A DNA stretch of 16,924 nucleotides from Baffinella frigidus (taxonomy: Eukaryota; Cryptophyceae; Cryptomonadales; Baffinellaceae), in contig MU646340.1 of the NCBI GenBank assembly GCA_026770585.1, forward strand, positions 671,506-688,429. Direction: 5' to 3'. The position numbers were made by a program, and so were the translations under genes. Below the pieces are notes generated by a model. The model was not told the origin of the DNA. It searched no databases and was given only the letters and a program-made list of their open reading frames with translations. Shown one piece after another: positions 1 to 8,572 of the stretch (its first letter is position 1; each line of letters starts with the position of its first letter).

Positions 1-600
1 TTGGGGGCACGGATGACTTGGGGGGTTGGGTTGAGGGTTGCGGGTTGAGGGTTGAGGGCTGAGGGTGGAGGGTTGGTGGTTTAGGGTTTAGGCTGTGGGG
101 TGGGGGGTTCAGGGTTTAGGGTTCAGGGTTTAGAGTTCAGGGTTGAGGGTTTAAGGTTGAGGGTTTAGGGTTTAGGGTTTGGTTTAGGGTTTAGGGTTTA
201 GGGTTTGGGGTTGGGGGTTAAGGTTTAGGGTTTAGAGTGTATGGTTGGGTGTTAAGGGTTGAGGGTTGAGGGTTTACGGTTTACGGTTTACGGTTTAGGT
301 TTAGGGTTTAGGGTTTAGGGTTTAGGGTTTAGGGTTTAGGGTTTAGGGTTGAGGCTTTAGGGTTTAGGGTTTAGGTTTCAAGGTTTAGGGTTTAGATTTT
401 AGGGTTTAGGGTTTAGGGTTGAGGGTGTTGGGTTCAGGGTTTAGGGTTTAGGATGTAGGGTGTGGGGTTCAGGATTTCGGGTTTACGGTTTACGGTTTAT
501 TTCGGGTTTACGGTTTACGGTTTACGGTTTGCGGTTTGCGGTTTACGGTTTATGGTTTGAGGTTTATGGTTTAGGGTGTAGGGTTTAGGGTTTAGGGTGC
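1..600. repeat. Degenerate telomere-like repeat tract (TTTAGGG family)
   Basis: The stretch is almost entirely 6-8 bp units of the GGGTTTA, GGGTTCA, GGGTTGA and GGTTTAC types. The purest run of GGGTTTA is near 298-350, and a TTTACGG/TTTGCGG variant block lies near 480-560. The G-rich strand is the plus strand, which is the wrong orientation for a true left chromosome end (that would read CCCTAAA on plus). It is therefore best read as an interstitial or degenerate telomere-like array rather than a terminal telomere. I see no gene in it. Confidence 0.9.
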
Positions 601-968
601 ATGGCACGGAGGGTTTCCGTGCCTCCCCCAGTTGTTGAGCGGGACACGAGAGGCGAGAGCGTGTGGCAGACCTCGATGCTCGATGCACGGCTGCTTGCTT
701 CCCACTGTCCCCATCAATGTCTTGGTCCACCTGCGTCTTGATCCACCCTCCCTGCTGCGCGCACCCGATTCCGGTCAGGGTTCGCCGAGGGTGCAAGGTT
801 CAGAGTGCTCTTTGTTGTTGAGCTGATCGTCCGGGTTTGACAGCAAACAGGTTTCTGGCAGGGTCCCCAAATGTCTCGGAGATACCCCGTCACTGGCGAT
901 GCAACAACCCTGCCGGCACACGGGCGGGGGACACACCAAGCCGCACGCCTGAGACCACCTACAGCGAT

Positions 969-1223
969 TTGGCAAATTAGTCGTAAAACTTCGAACTTTG
1001 AGGTGGGTTTAGCTACGGAATTTCCTACCGTAGGAAGTAGACAATTCCGTAGGGCCATAGGACTAATTCACAAACTTCGAACTTTGAGGTGGGTTTAGCT
1101 ACGGAATTTCCTACCGTAGGAAGTAGACAATTCCGTAGGGCCATAGGACTAAAAACAAAATTAGTGCTTCCTACGGTAGGAAATTCCGTAGCTAAACCCA
1201 CCTCAAAGTTCGAAGTTTGCCAA
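969..1223. mobile_element. Inverted-repeat element with an internal tandem copy (MITE-like)
   Basis: An 81-bp unit at 986-1066 is repeated almost perfectly at 1072-1152. It begins AAACTTCGAACTTTGAGG and ends CCATAGGACTAA. The first part of the unit returns in inverted orientation at 1167-1218, so the outer ends form long terminal inverted repeats closed by TTGGCAAA and TTTGCCAA. The inner segment TTTCCTACCGTAGGAAG is itself palindromic. There is no coding capacity for a transposase, so this is a non-autonomous element or foldback repeat. It sits directly downstream of the 1256-1420 exon of the minus-strand gene, probably in its intron or 3' flank. Confidence 0.75.
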
Positions 1224-1255
1224 TGAAAATGCCGACAAAAATGATGTGGCAGCAC

Positions 1256-4218
1256 CTGCGCCGCCGCCTTGGCGTAGAGGCCTTGCGACGAGTCCCCGCT
1301 GACGCCGTGGTCGACCCACGACTTGCCCGCGTTGCTTTCGAGCTTGTGAAGGGCCTTGGACGTCGCGGCGCTCGCCCACTGCTCTGCCATGTCGTCCAGC
1401 TTGTGCCGCCCTATATACTCCTGCGACACGGACGCACTGCGATGAGTACATGTACATAATGCGATGAGTACACGATGCGACGAGTGAAGTACATACACGT
1501 CAGGGGGGTTTCCAAAAGGTGGGGCGTCCTCCGCCAAAACACACCCGTAACCCTAAACTCACGCCAAAATCCTCCGCCAAAACACACCCGTAACCCTAAA
1601 CTCACGCCCCACCTTTTGGAAATTCCCCTGACGCACACACGTGAGGTGTGTGGTCGAGGCCTCCTGCGACCAGGACACACACGTCAGGGCAATCTCCTCA
1701 AGGTCGGGGCTTGAGTTTAGGGCTACGGGTGTGTTGTGGCTGAGGATTTTGTGGTGCGGATTCACGCAGTCCAGAACTGTGGAACAGGAATGGAGGTTCA
1801 GGACCGCTGGCTACGTGTTCTGGCGAGTACAATGCTGGGTTGGGGCATGCCTTGGTGGCGGCACGGTGGATCTTCATAGCCAGCGGGTTGAACTTGCCCT
1901 TGTAGTGCGGGTCGATCAGCTCCCCTTCGACCTGTCATGACGAAAAAACTCTTCAGCATTCGCCTCCCCCCGTGCCACTTGTCTTTTTGTAAAGCGCCGA
2001 TAGACAGATTAACCACGCTTCTCAAAAGTGCCCGCGGGGGCTCTGGGAGACGCTCTGCCGCTGCCAGGCGTCGCGCGTCAACATCCCCAATGCCCCCTCA
2101 CAACGCTGTGTGTGTAAGAGAGCAAGCGTCCTGAGGCAGGAACAGAGCAAGAACCCGAGCAAGCATCCTGAGTGTGCAAGAGAGCATGCTGAGGCGAGGC
2201 AGGATAGCGTGCAAGGGAGGGGCATCGGGCTATGAGAGGTCAGGGGCTACGGGTTATGGTGTAGGAGGGGGGGGGGGGTTGAAAAACACGGTGTCTGAAA
2301 GGACAGCAGAGTGCCTCTCCTGAGACCATGGACGATGTGAGGTGACGCTCCCTGGAATGTTGCAGGGTTGGAGACATGATCGATGATGGTGGCGATCCAC
2401 CCCTTAGGGGTGGTTACGGGCGTTAGTGCCCTGCGTCTCGACCATCTCTCCCCTTAGCATGTGCCGTCGACATGTCAACTTAATAAACTTCGTCTTTTCC
2501 CCTGTGGCACTCCCTGGAATGTTGCAGGGTTGGTGTCTACGGGGGGAGGGTAGGTGTCTTATCTAGGCAACCGGAAAGCATGTCTTGCGGTTACCGGCAG
2601 GCTCAAAGTCAATTATGTGTGGGCATGTCCGGCAACTTTTTCCGATGTCAAGGGAAAATAATAGAAAGACGCAGGTCGTCAATGACATTTAACTCTCCCG
2701 CGTAGGACCTGATCGATGATGGTGTCATCGTCATGCCGCGATTTCGCCACGTGCAGCATCGCCGCCTTCTCTGGGTGCCTGCATCCCACCAAAATCAGGT
2801 GCCAAAATGCGAGTGAGCCTACACGGGTTCGGCGCAGGTAAGGCGCATACACTGTTGGATCAATCCATCACATCCAATCTTATGGGGTTCAGGGGTTGAG
2901 GGTTTAAGGGGCAGGGCGTAGGGTGTAGGGTGTAGGCTGTGGGGTGTAGGGTGTAAGATGTAGGGTGTAGGGTGCAGGGTGTTAGTTTGCAGGGGTTTGG
3001 GGTTTGGGGTTTGGGGGGTTGGGGGGCTGGGGTTTGGGGTTTGGGGTTTGAGGGTATCCCCGTCCCTCATCGCAACACGCCAGCCAAAAACAACGTGGTG
3101 TTTTCCAAGCCTTCCCCATCGCGAGGAGGGCCTTCGACGTGGTCATTTTTTTCAAGCCTGGTCTCAATTCAACGAGAAGCCTAGCTCTGTCTCACTGAAT
3201 CTGGGTTCATCATTAAAAGCATAGATGCTCTTTATCCTGGCTGGAGCGTGTGTGCGAAGTCCGTGTCTGGATTTGTTTAATGAGGGGCCTAGATTAACTG
3301 AGACAGAGTTAGGGAGCTTAGATTCCTGTGGCACCCACTACGCGGGAGAGCTCAAGTCATTTTTAGCCCTGCGTCTTTCCATTGTTTTGCCTTGAAATGG
3401 GCAAAAATTGCCGGGAATGTCAACAAATAAATGGCTTGGACCCTGCCGAAAACCGAAAGATAAGGTATTATTTCTGGCAACCGCGCATCTAGCCTGACCT
3501 ACAATACCACGCCGAGAGAAAGAAAGCAAGGCCAGGCTCGCTAATCACCCTGCGCCTCGCTCGCGGTTGCCGCCGGTCTTGGCGGACGAACCTGTGCATC
3601 GCGAACCACGCCTCCGGCGAGTACGTGGTGGCCACCTCGGAGATTGCGGCTTTCGTGGCGAGCTGGAGCGCGTGGGACTTGAGGAGCTGCTTCACGCGGG
3701 AGTTGCGCTGCGAGAGCCGCGCCATGCTCGACGCTTTCCGGATCATCTCGCGCCTGCTTTCATGCTCGTTGCCGTACCGGTGCACAGGGTACGCGCCCGC
3801 GCGCGCCCCGAGTGGGTGGAGGCGTATGAGCCGCCCGACTTCATAACCCCGCACATTGTCCCCTCCGGTGTTGTCCCAGAGGATGTAGCACGCGAGCAAT
3901 ATAACTGAGGCGGCGAAGAGAGACAGCCCCTTGCAGACCCTGTCGCCCCAGCCTCACGTCAGTCTCCTCCCACACCAGCGCAGCCGTCCGGCTCCCTAGT
4001 AACTCCAGCGCCCGGGCCAGAACCAGCTGGTCGCAGGTCAAAGAAAGACGATTACGGGGGCGGGAGCAGCACCTCGAACCCTGAACGCCTCGTTCGCGCT
4101 CCAAGGGCTCAATCTTCCACCCCCTTCCGCGAACTGTCTCCTGCATTCCCCCATGTGGTTCCCCGCGCGGGGAGTCGCGCACCGACGACATCTCCCCTAT
4201 CGAGATCTCCTCCATCAT
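1256..4218 (-). CDS. Spliced gene for an unrecognised single-pass membrane protein (partial model)
   Basis: I do not recognise the family. Proposed exons on the minus strand are 4218-4087 (ATG start, 44 codons, soluble and charged), about 3929-3549, 1931-1815 (39 codons) and 1420-1256 (55 codons). The second exon opens with a hydrophobic helix (residues GLSLFAASVILLACYILW) followed by a basic, helix-rich region. This suggests a short cytosolic N terminus, one membrane span and a lumenal or extracellular domain. The last two exons join in phase 0 through clean GT/AG sites (CAC|GTAGCC to CGCAG|GAG), and codons are rich in G/C at third positions. The weak points are the acceptor before the membrane helix (CAAG at 3930) and the donor of that exon: AGG|GTGATT at 3549 keeps frame, while CACAG|GTTCGT at 3592 does not. 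The 3' end is open. A short terminal exon at 822-775 ending in TGA would fit phase 0 but is unproven. The opposite-strand reading frames here look like shadows. Confidence 0.42.
1498..1751. mobile_element. Inverted-repeat element plus diverged second copy
   Basis: Ends at 1498-1527 and 1604-1633 are about 30-bp terminal inverted repeats beginning CGTCAGGGG and containing TTCCAAAAGGTGGGGCGT. Between them a 40-bp block containing CCGCCAAAACACACCCGTAA occurs twice in tandem. A more diverged copy of the whole arm and block lies at 1682-1751 in the opposite orientation. The pieces fall in the intron between the 1931-1815 and 1420-1256 exons of the unknown minus-strand gene. No protein is encoded. 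Confidence 0.65.
2348..2724. repeat. Interleaved direct repeats in long intron or spacer
   Basis: A 24-bp sequence starting CTCCCTGGAATGTTGCAGGG occurs identically at 2348-2371 and 2510-2533. A 15-bp sequence TGATCGATGATGGTG occurs at 2377-2391 and 2710-2724. A small hairpin, CCACCCC-TTA-GGGGTGG, lies at 2398-2414. I see no supportable exon between about 1932 and 3548, the probable long intron of the unknown minus-strand gene. Confidence 0.6.
2885..3056. repeat. Telomere-like minisatellite (GGGTGTA and GGGGTTT units)
   Basis: A block of GGGTGTA units (about 2910-2990) passes into GGGGTTT units (2995-3050). The G-rich strand is plus, so it would be C-rich in the sense of the unknown minus-strand gene whose long intron probably contains it. 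Confidence 0.75.
3180..3313. mobile_element. Short inverted-repeat element (about 134 bp)
   Basis: The left arm at about 3180-3219 (CCTAGCTCTGTCTCACTGAA onward) is complementary to the right arm at about 3276-3313 (ending ACTGAGACAGAGTTAGG), with several mismatches. The pairing extends inward to a CATTAAA/TTTAATG pair. There is no ORF inside. It is foldback or MITE-like, in the presumed long intron of the unknown minus-strand gene. Confidence 0.55.
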
Positions 4219-4595
4219 CTTGTCTCAATGCACCAGCTGGGAGGCTATGATCTGCAAAATCACACGATTCCGTCCTGCGCAAATCACGGCACTCCACGCC
4301 CCTGCCTACGAGGGACCAGCACCAGCTGGTAGACGTGAGCAGCGTCCACCTCCCCCGGTCCTGAGCGCTGAGTCACGGCCATACAGGTTGCGAGGCTCAG
4401 GATCTGAAGTTTGGGAGGGGGTTCAAATTGAGCTGAGAAAAAAATGAGGGGGGTGAATTGACCACGCATGGCTGGAGCGGGGGTATTCAAAAGTCATTTC
4501 TGGTTGTGGGAAAATCTCAAAAGTCAATTTTTAGAACAAAAATGGCTCCAAGAACGATCAAACGGCTCCAAGAACGAGCATGGATACCCCACCCA
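4219..4595. promoter_or_regulatory. Spacer between divergent gene starts
   Basis: The stretch separates the ATG of the unknown minus-strand gene (4218) from the distal in-frame ATG of the sigma-like GST (4596). If the GST starts at its proximal ATG (4740), the spacer is longer. I see no TATA box I would defend. The 15-mer CACACGATTCCGTCC occurs at about 4261 and again near 4658, inside the GST leader. This could be a shared control element or a local duplication. Confidence 0.35.
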
Positions 4596-4739
4596 ATGAA
4601 ATCGAAGAGCACAACCTGTCCAAATTCCCCCCACAACCTGTCCAGATTCCCCCGTAATCACACGATTCCGTCCTTCTCGCTGCTCCGCGCGGCCTTCTTC
4701 CTTCTTGTGCTCATCCAGACACAAGCGTTCTGCCTCGCA
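4596..4739 (+). other. Possible N-terminal targeting extension of the sigma-like GST
   Basis: The frame stays open upstream of the proximal ATG to ATG codons at 4596 and 4542. From 4596 the extension has a basic, Asn/Pro-rich stretch, then a hydrophobic core (LLRAAFFLLVLI) and the possible cleavage region QTQA-FCLA just before the GST domain. In algae with complex plastids, an ER signal peptide cleaved before a phenylalanine is the classic plastid-entry pattern. However, the remaining transit region would be very short here, so a secreted or ER form, or simply a 5' UTR, are equal alternatives. Confidence 0.4.
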
Positions 4740-7481
4740 ATGTCTGCGGCAATCCCCAGCAAGATCAAGCTCACGTACTTCGACATCGACGGGTGCGATC
4801 AAGATTTCTTTGCCCTTGCATGTGTCCTTGCTTGGTCCTTGCTTGCTCAACTACCCACTGGGTCGACCGCCAGGCCGGCCCGGCCACAGCCGTTTTGACC
4901 GCTCTCCGTGTGCAGCGTCGCGGAGAAGGTCCGCATCTGCCTGCGCACCGCTTCGCCCGCACCGATCCCCTTTGAAGATGTTCGCGTCGCCTTCCCGGAG
5001 TTCGCCGCTCTGAAGCCGACCCTGCCCAACGGGCAGCTTCCGATCATGCAGTACGACCCCACGCTGTTAGGCTCTTCAGGGACCTGCCTCTTCTTTTTTC
5101 TCCTTGCATGCAGGGATCTCGCTTTCTCCTTTTCTGTTGTCTAGGGTTGTCTGGGTTATCCGTCGGGGCGTGGGCGATGCCGTGAGACAGGCGACAGTCC
5201 ACAGCCTCGCCAACTCAAACGTTCGCTCCACGACGTTGGCCAACGAAAACACCCTGAACAGCCTAAACCTTGAACTGTGAAACCTGAAACCTAGACCCTG
5301 CACCCTGACCCTGACCCTGCACCCTGCACCCTGCACCCTGGTCCCTGCACCCTGCACCCTGCACCCTGAACCCGAAAACCGAAAACCGAACCCCGAAACC
5401 CTGAACCCTGAACCCTGAGCCCTGCGCCCTGAGACCTAAACCCTAGACCCTAAACCCTGAGAACCCAATCCCTGATCCCTGATCCCTAAACCCGAAACCA
5501 GGATTGACGACGGACCGGTCATGACGCAGGTACGAGTTCCTCCCTCCCTCCTAGCCCCAACGTTTGGATCGAGGCATGCGACGCCTAGGCCCTGCGGGCG
5601 GGGATCAGATCGCGCTGCTTCACCCGGTGAGGCGGCTGGACTCTCGTCCGTGTGATGCACGTCTCTGCGGGGTGGGGTGGCACGTGCTGACGCGCAGCGT
5701 GCGGGCGGCAGAGTGCTGGGATGTTCCGGTGGGCTGGGCGGCTCTCAGGGCACATGCCCCAGGATCCTATGGAGCAGCTCAAGGTCGAGGAGATCATGGG
5801 TATCCCCCCACCCTAACGTATAAACCCTCCAGTCTAAACCCTAGACCCTACACCCGAAATGGTACGGCAGTGACGCGTTGTGAGGGCGTCTGGTCCTCCT
5901 CGGCGCATGCTCGGGCGCTTTCTTGGGAGCGAGGTATCTAGGCCGAGCTCGGCTTGGCACCGCGCATCGCGAGGCGCGGTGCACCGGAGAATCAACTTGA
6001 TGACATTGCACGCCAACGTGTACACCCCTGAACCCGGAACCCGAAACCCGGAACACGGAACCTGGAACCCTAAATTATGGCGCCCTGCCCAGGCCTCGTT
6101 GAGGACATGGCGAAGGAGATCAGCCCCTCGCTCTACATCACGCGCAAGCCCGAGGACTTCGGGCACTTCGGCGTGGCCCCGGAGGTGCGCGCTCCCCCCC
6201 GCCCTCTGCCGCCTATCGCGCCTCTGGTGCTTCGAGAGCCGCCTCCGTGCCAGCCAGCCACTGCCATCCTGCGAGCCAGCAAGATAGCCAGGCAGGCAGC
6301 CAGCCAAGCACTGCCAGCCAGGTGCGGTGCAGCGCGCGTCTCCTGCACACGCGTATGTCGTGCATCCAGTCCTGAGGTCGGCGCAGCGAGCGATGCGCAA
6401 CGCTCGCAGCAAGCGGGCTGTCACTCAGGAGAGTCTCTGCGGGGTGTGGTGTGCTACGTCAACTCAAGGAGCGATGCGCAAGACTCGCTGAGACCTGCCC
6501 TGAATCTCTGTGGGGAGTGATGTGGTGCAGAAGCTGACAGAGTTCCAGCTGAAGCTGCGCGCCAACATCGCGGCCCCGGGCAGCGCTTTCCACAAGTCTG
6601 TCCCGCCCTTCCCTGGCCCGCCCCCTCGCCCCCCGCTGGTGATTGGCCAGTCAGCACTCCGCGGACAAGAAAGTGGCGCGGGTGTTGGCGCACGCAACAA
6701 CACACGGACGGGGCTCGACGGCCGCGCCACGCGTGGCCGTGCTTGATTCATTCATTGATGCATCATTGCTTGTTGGTTGATTCCATGATTGATTGATTGA
6801 TCGTCGGGTTCGGTGGTTGGTCAATAGCGTGATAGATTGAGTGATCGCCCCTCCGATCTGCAGGGTGGCGGCGAACCTGGAGAAGAAGCTGGAGGGGAGC
6901 ACCTCGGGGTGGTTCTGCGGGGACAAGCCCACGTGCGCCGACATCGAGATGTTCGTGCGCATGCACTGGCTCAAGAAGGGCGTCCTCGACGGCATCCCCA
7001 CCGACATCTGGAGCACGTCTGCCCCCACGCCCATCCGCATTGCCTCCTTGTCCCCACGCCCCTCCTGCTCTGCCCCCGCGCCCCTCCTCCTTGCAACCCC
7101 CCTGCTCCCGCGCGATTTGTGGGTGCGTGCATGTGCGTACTGCTGTCGTCTTAGGGGGGTCCTATGCTCCTATGAATACGTCTACCGTAGGACCCTAGCA
7201 TAGGGTCCTACGCCTACCGTAGGACCCTAGCATGTTTTTCCACTCGAGAAACCCCTGTATGCTTCTGTCGTCCGAACGGGGGGGGGGGCGAGGGAGGCGG
7301 ATGTCCTACGTTGTGAGCGAGAGGGACAGCGCGCGCCTGTGTCTGCCTCCTGAGTGGTGCGGCGACCCCTGGCTCTCAACACGTCTCTCACGGTGCTCCT
7401 CCTGACAGGTACCCGAACCTTGAGAAGATGTTCGCGCAGATGGCTGCCATCCCGGGCGCCATCCTCCCCAAGAAGGCCTAG
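4740..7481 (+). CDS. Sigma-like (tyrosine-type) glutathione S-transferase, 9 exons
   Basis: Exons are 4740-4792, 4916-5065, 5502-5529, 5555-5626, 5763-5799, 6093-6184, 6531-6595, 6864-7016 and 7409-7481 (stop TAG). They join in frame through GT-AG introns to 240 residues, normal for a cytosolic-type GST. The N-terminal thioredoxin-like half has LTYFDIDG (11-18, candidate catalytic Tyr13) and the cis-proline loop NGQLPIM (56-62), then DDGPVMTQ. The helical C-terminal half carries DPMEQLKVEEIM (102-113), VEDMAKEI, and WFCGDKPTCADIEMF (182-196, the usual GDK..xAD signature), ending in PNLEKMFAQMAAIPG. The enzyme should use glutathione for conjugation, peroxide reduction or isomerisation; the substrate cannot be read. 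Oddities: the residues after TQ are PQRLDRG, not the usual S-x-A-I-x-R-Y glutathione-site motif, and the intron before them would be only 25 nt. An in-frame ATG at 4596 adds 48 residues with a hydrophobic leader. The gene converges on the xi-class GST. Confidence 0.86.
5276..5500. repeat. C-rich telomere-like repeat filling GST intron 2
   Basis: The tract consists of ACCCTGA, ACCCTGC and CCCTAAA type units. It runs to within one base of the exon 3 acceptor (AAACCAG|GATTG at 5501/5502), so it appears to serve as the pyrimidine-rich region of that intron. Smaller patches of the same repeat lie in intron 5 (about 5808-5855 and 6025-6075). Confidence 0.85.
7186..7233. repeat. Perfect 12-bp hairpin with tandem copy, GST intron 8
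   Basis: CGTAGGACCCTA at 7186-7197 and TAGGGTCCTACG at 7201-7212 form a perfect inverted repeat around a GCA loop. CTACCGTAGGACCCTAGCAT is then repeated to 7233. The core resembles the central part of the 121-bp element family, so it may be a remnant of a related element. It lies in the last intron of the sigma-like GST. Confidence 0.6.
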
Positions 7482-7618
7482 ATTGCCTTCCTCCCAAGGC
7501 CTAAATATGTGGGTAGCTAGGCGATAAGGGCACTTAAGGACGCAAGGTTATTTGTAGCATTCAGAAGATGGCTCCTTCCTCCGAAGGCCTCGATCGCCTT
7601 CCCCCGAAGGCCTAGATA
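7472..7618 (+). repeat. 36-bp direct repeat spanning the GST stop codon and 3' flank
   Basis: The segment 7472-7507, which contains the last codons and TAG stop of the GST, is matched 31/36 at 7583-7618. Both begin GAAGGCCT and end AAGGCCTA plus ATA/GATA. It looks like a small duplication of the gene end into the 3' flank. Confidence 0.65.
7519..7548 (+). promoter_or_regulatory. 30-nt 3'-flank motif, GST copy
   Basis: This segment, beginning AGGCGATAAGGGCAC and ending GGACGCAAGGT, lies 38 nt past the stop codon of the sigma-like GST. It matches 26 of 30 positions of the segment at 8609-8580 on the minus strand, which lies past the stop codon of the xi-class GST in the same sense orientation. 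This may be a 3'-UTR element or two copies of a small dispersed repeat. Confidence 0.45.
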
Positions 7619-7738
7619 CCCGCTCCTTCTTGACCCCCCTTCCTCTCGCGTTTCATCAGATCGTGGGGGGTTGTGGGCTGGTCTCTACAGTAAAGAAACA
7701 GGATGCTTTAAACCTCTGGTGCCTGTGTCAGGATACGT

Positions 7739-7788
7739 TCCGGTGTCCGCCTATGTTGGGAGCTCGAAGAACCTAAATGACCTAAAGG
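7739..7788 (+). repeat. 50-bp dispersed repeat, copy 1
   Basis: This segment matches 15812-15861 at 48 of 50 positions in the same orientation. It includes CCTATGTTGGGAGCTCGAAG and the motif ACCTAAA. It lies in the spacer between the two convergent GST genes. Confidence 0.75.
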
Positions 7789-7921
7789 TCGAGAGGCTTG
7801 CTTGCTGCTGTCGGAAGGGGCGGGTGTGCGATCGGAGGGTGGTGTTGTGCACGTGCACGGGGTTGGGTGTGCACGCGTACTTTCCCCTTGTTGCCCTTAC
7901 AACAAAAGCGTGGACTACATG

Positions 7922-8042
7922 TACAGGGGTACCTCGCTCATAAGAAAACGCCCCCCCCCTAGGACCGCCATAGGGCCCTACGCATGGGCCTACTGTAGGG
8001 TTTTAGGGGGAGGCGTTTTCTTATGAGCGAGGTACCCCTGTA
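7922..8042. mobile_element. 121-bp MITE-like element, copy 1 (intact)
   Basis: Perfect 31-bp terminal inverted repeats begin TACAGGGGTACCTCGCTCAT and are complementary to the other end (GGTACCCCTGTA). The centre has CTAGGACC, TAGGGCCCTA and CTACTGTAGGG. There is no ORF of transposase size. It lies in the convergent spacer. Similar copies at 8214-8334 and 9169-9290 show that this is a family. Confidence 0.88.
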
Positions 8043-8213
8043 GGTCCAAGGTCCAGCAGCGACTGTGCTGATGCAGGCGGCTAGTTGGGCTCTGCGGGTG
8101 CGGAAAGATGAGCTCTGTGTGAGGTGCGTGCGGCAGCTTCGAACCTTGATGTTTCATATCAATACCGGTACACCGCCGCCTCCCCGCCCTCCCACGCCGC
8201 ATGCGTGTCCCTC

Positions 8214-8334
8214 TACAGGGGTACCTCGCTCCCAAGAAAGCGCCCTCCCCCCCTAGAACCATCATAGGGCCCAAGGCATAGGCCTACTGTAGGGTCCTAG
8301 GGGGCGGCGTTTTCTTATGAGCGAGGTACCCCCT
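8214..8334. mobile_element. MITE-like element, copy 2 (decayed right end)
   Basis: It has the same architecture as the 7922-8042 copy. The left end is TACAGGGGTACCTCGCTCCC (two changes near the arm end), the centre is shared, and the right arm loses the terminal TGTA. It lies in the spacer between the two convergent GST genes. Confidence 0.85.
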
Positions 8335-8572
8335 CTCGCTCTGCCTCACGAAGGCTCCTCCTCCCCGTGAGCGTCCTCACCTTTCTCATCTGTGGATCAT
8401 GCGGAGGAGCACGGGGTGAAGCCTGGCGGCGGCGCCTCCTCCTCCATCTCCTCCTCGACGCTCCTCTCCCCTGCCTGCACCAGGCGCTTCCCCCGTGGCC
8501 AGGGTGCACATGCTGTCGCAGGCCTCCCCAACCTCCGAATCCGAGGCGCGCCTGCTCTGGGTACCTAGGCTC

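Noticed and set aside
1-600. A true chromosome-end telomere at the left edge
   Set aside because: The G-rich repeat is on the plus strand pointing into the window, units are highly degenerate, and similar patches occur inside introns, so it is interstitial telomere-like repeat.
3567-3908. Plus-strand 113-codon ORF opposite the membrane-helix exon
   Set aside because: It reads as the Arg/Val/Pro-rich shadow typical of the strand opposite a GC-rich exon. The minus strand has the membrane helix.
5834-6424. Minus-strand 196-codon ORF
   Set aside because: It is antisense to sigma-like GST exon 6 and its introns and has Arg/Ala/Cys-rich shadow composition with no motif.
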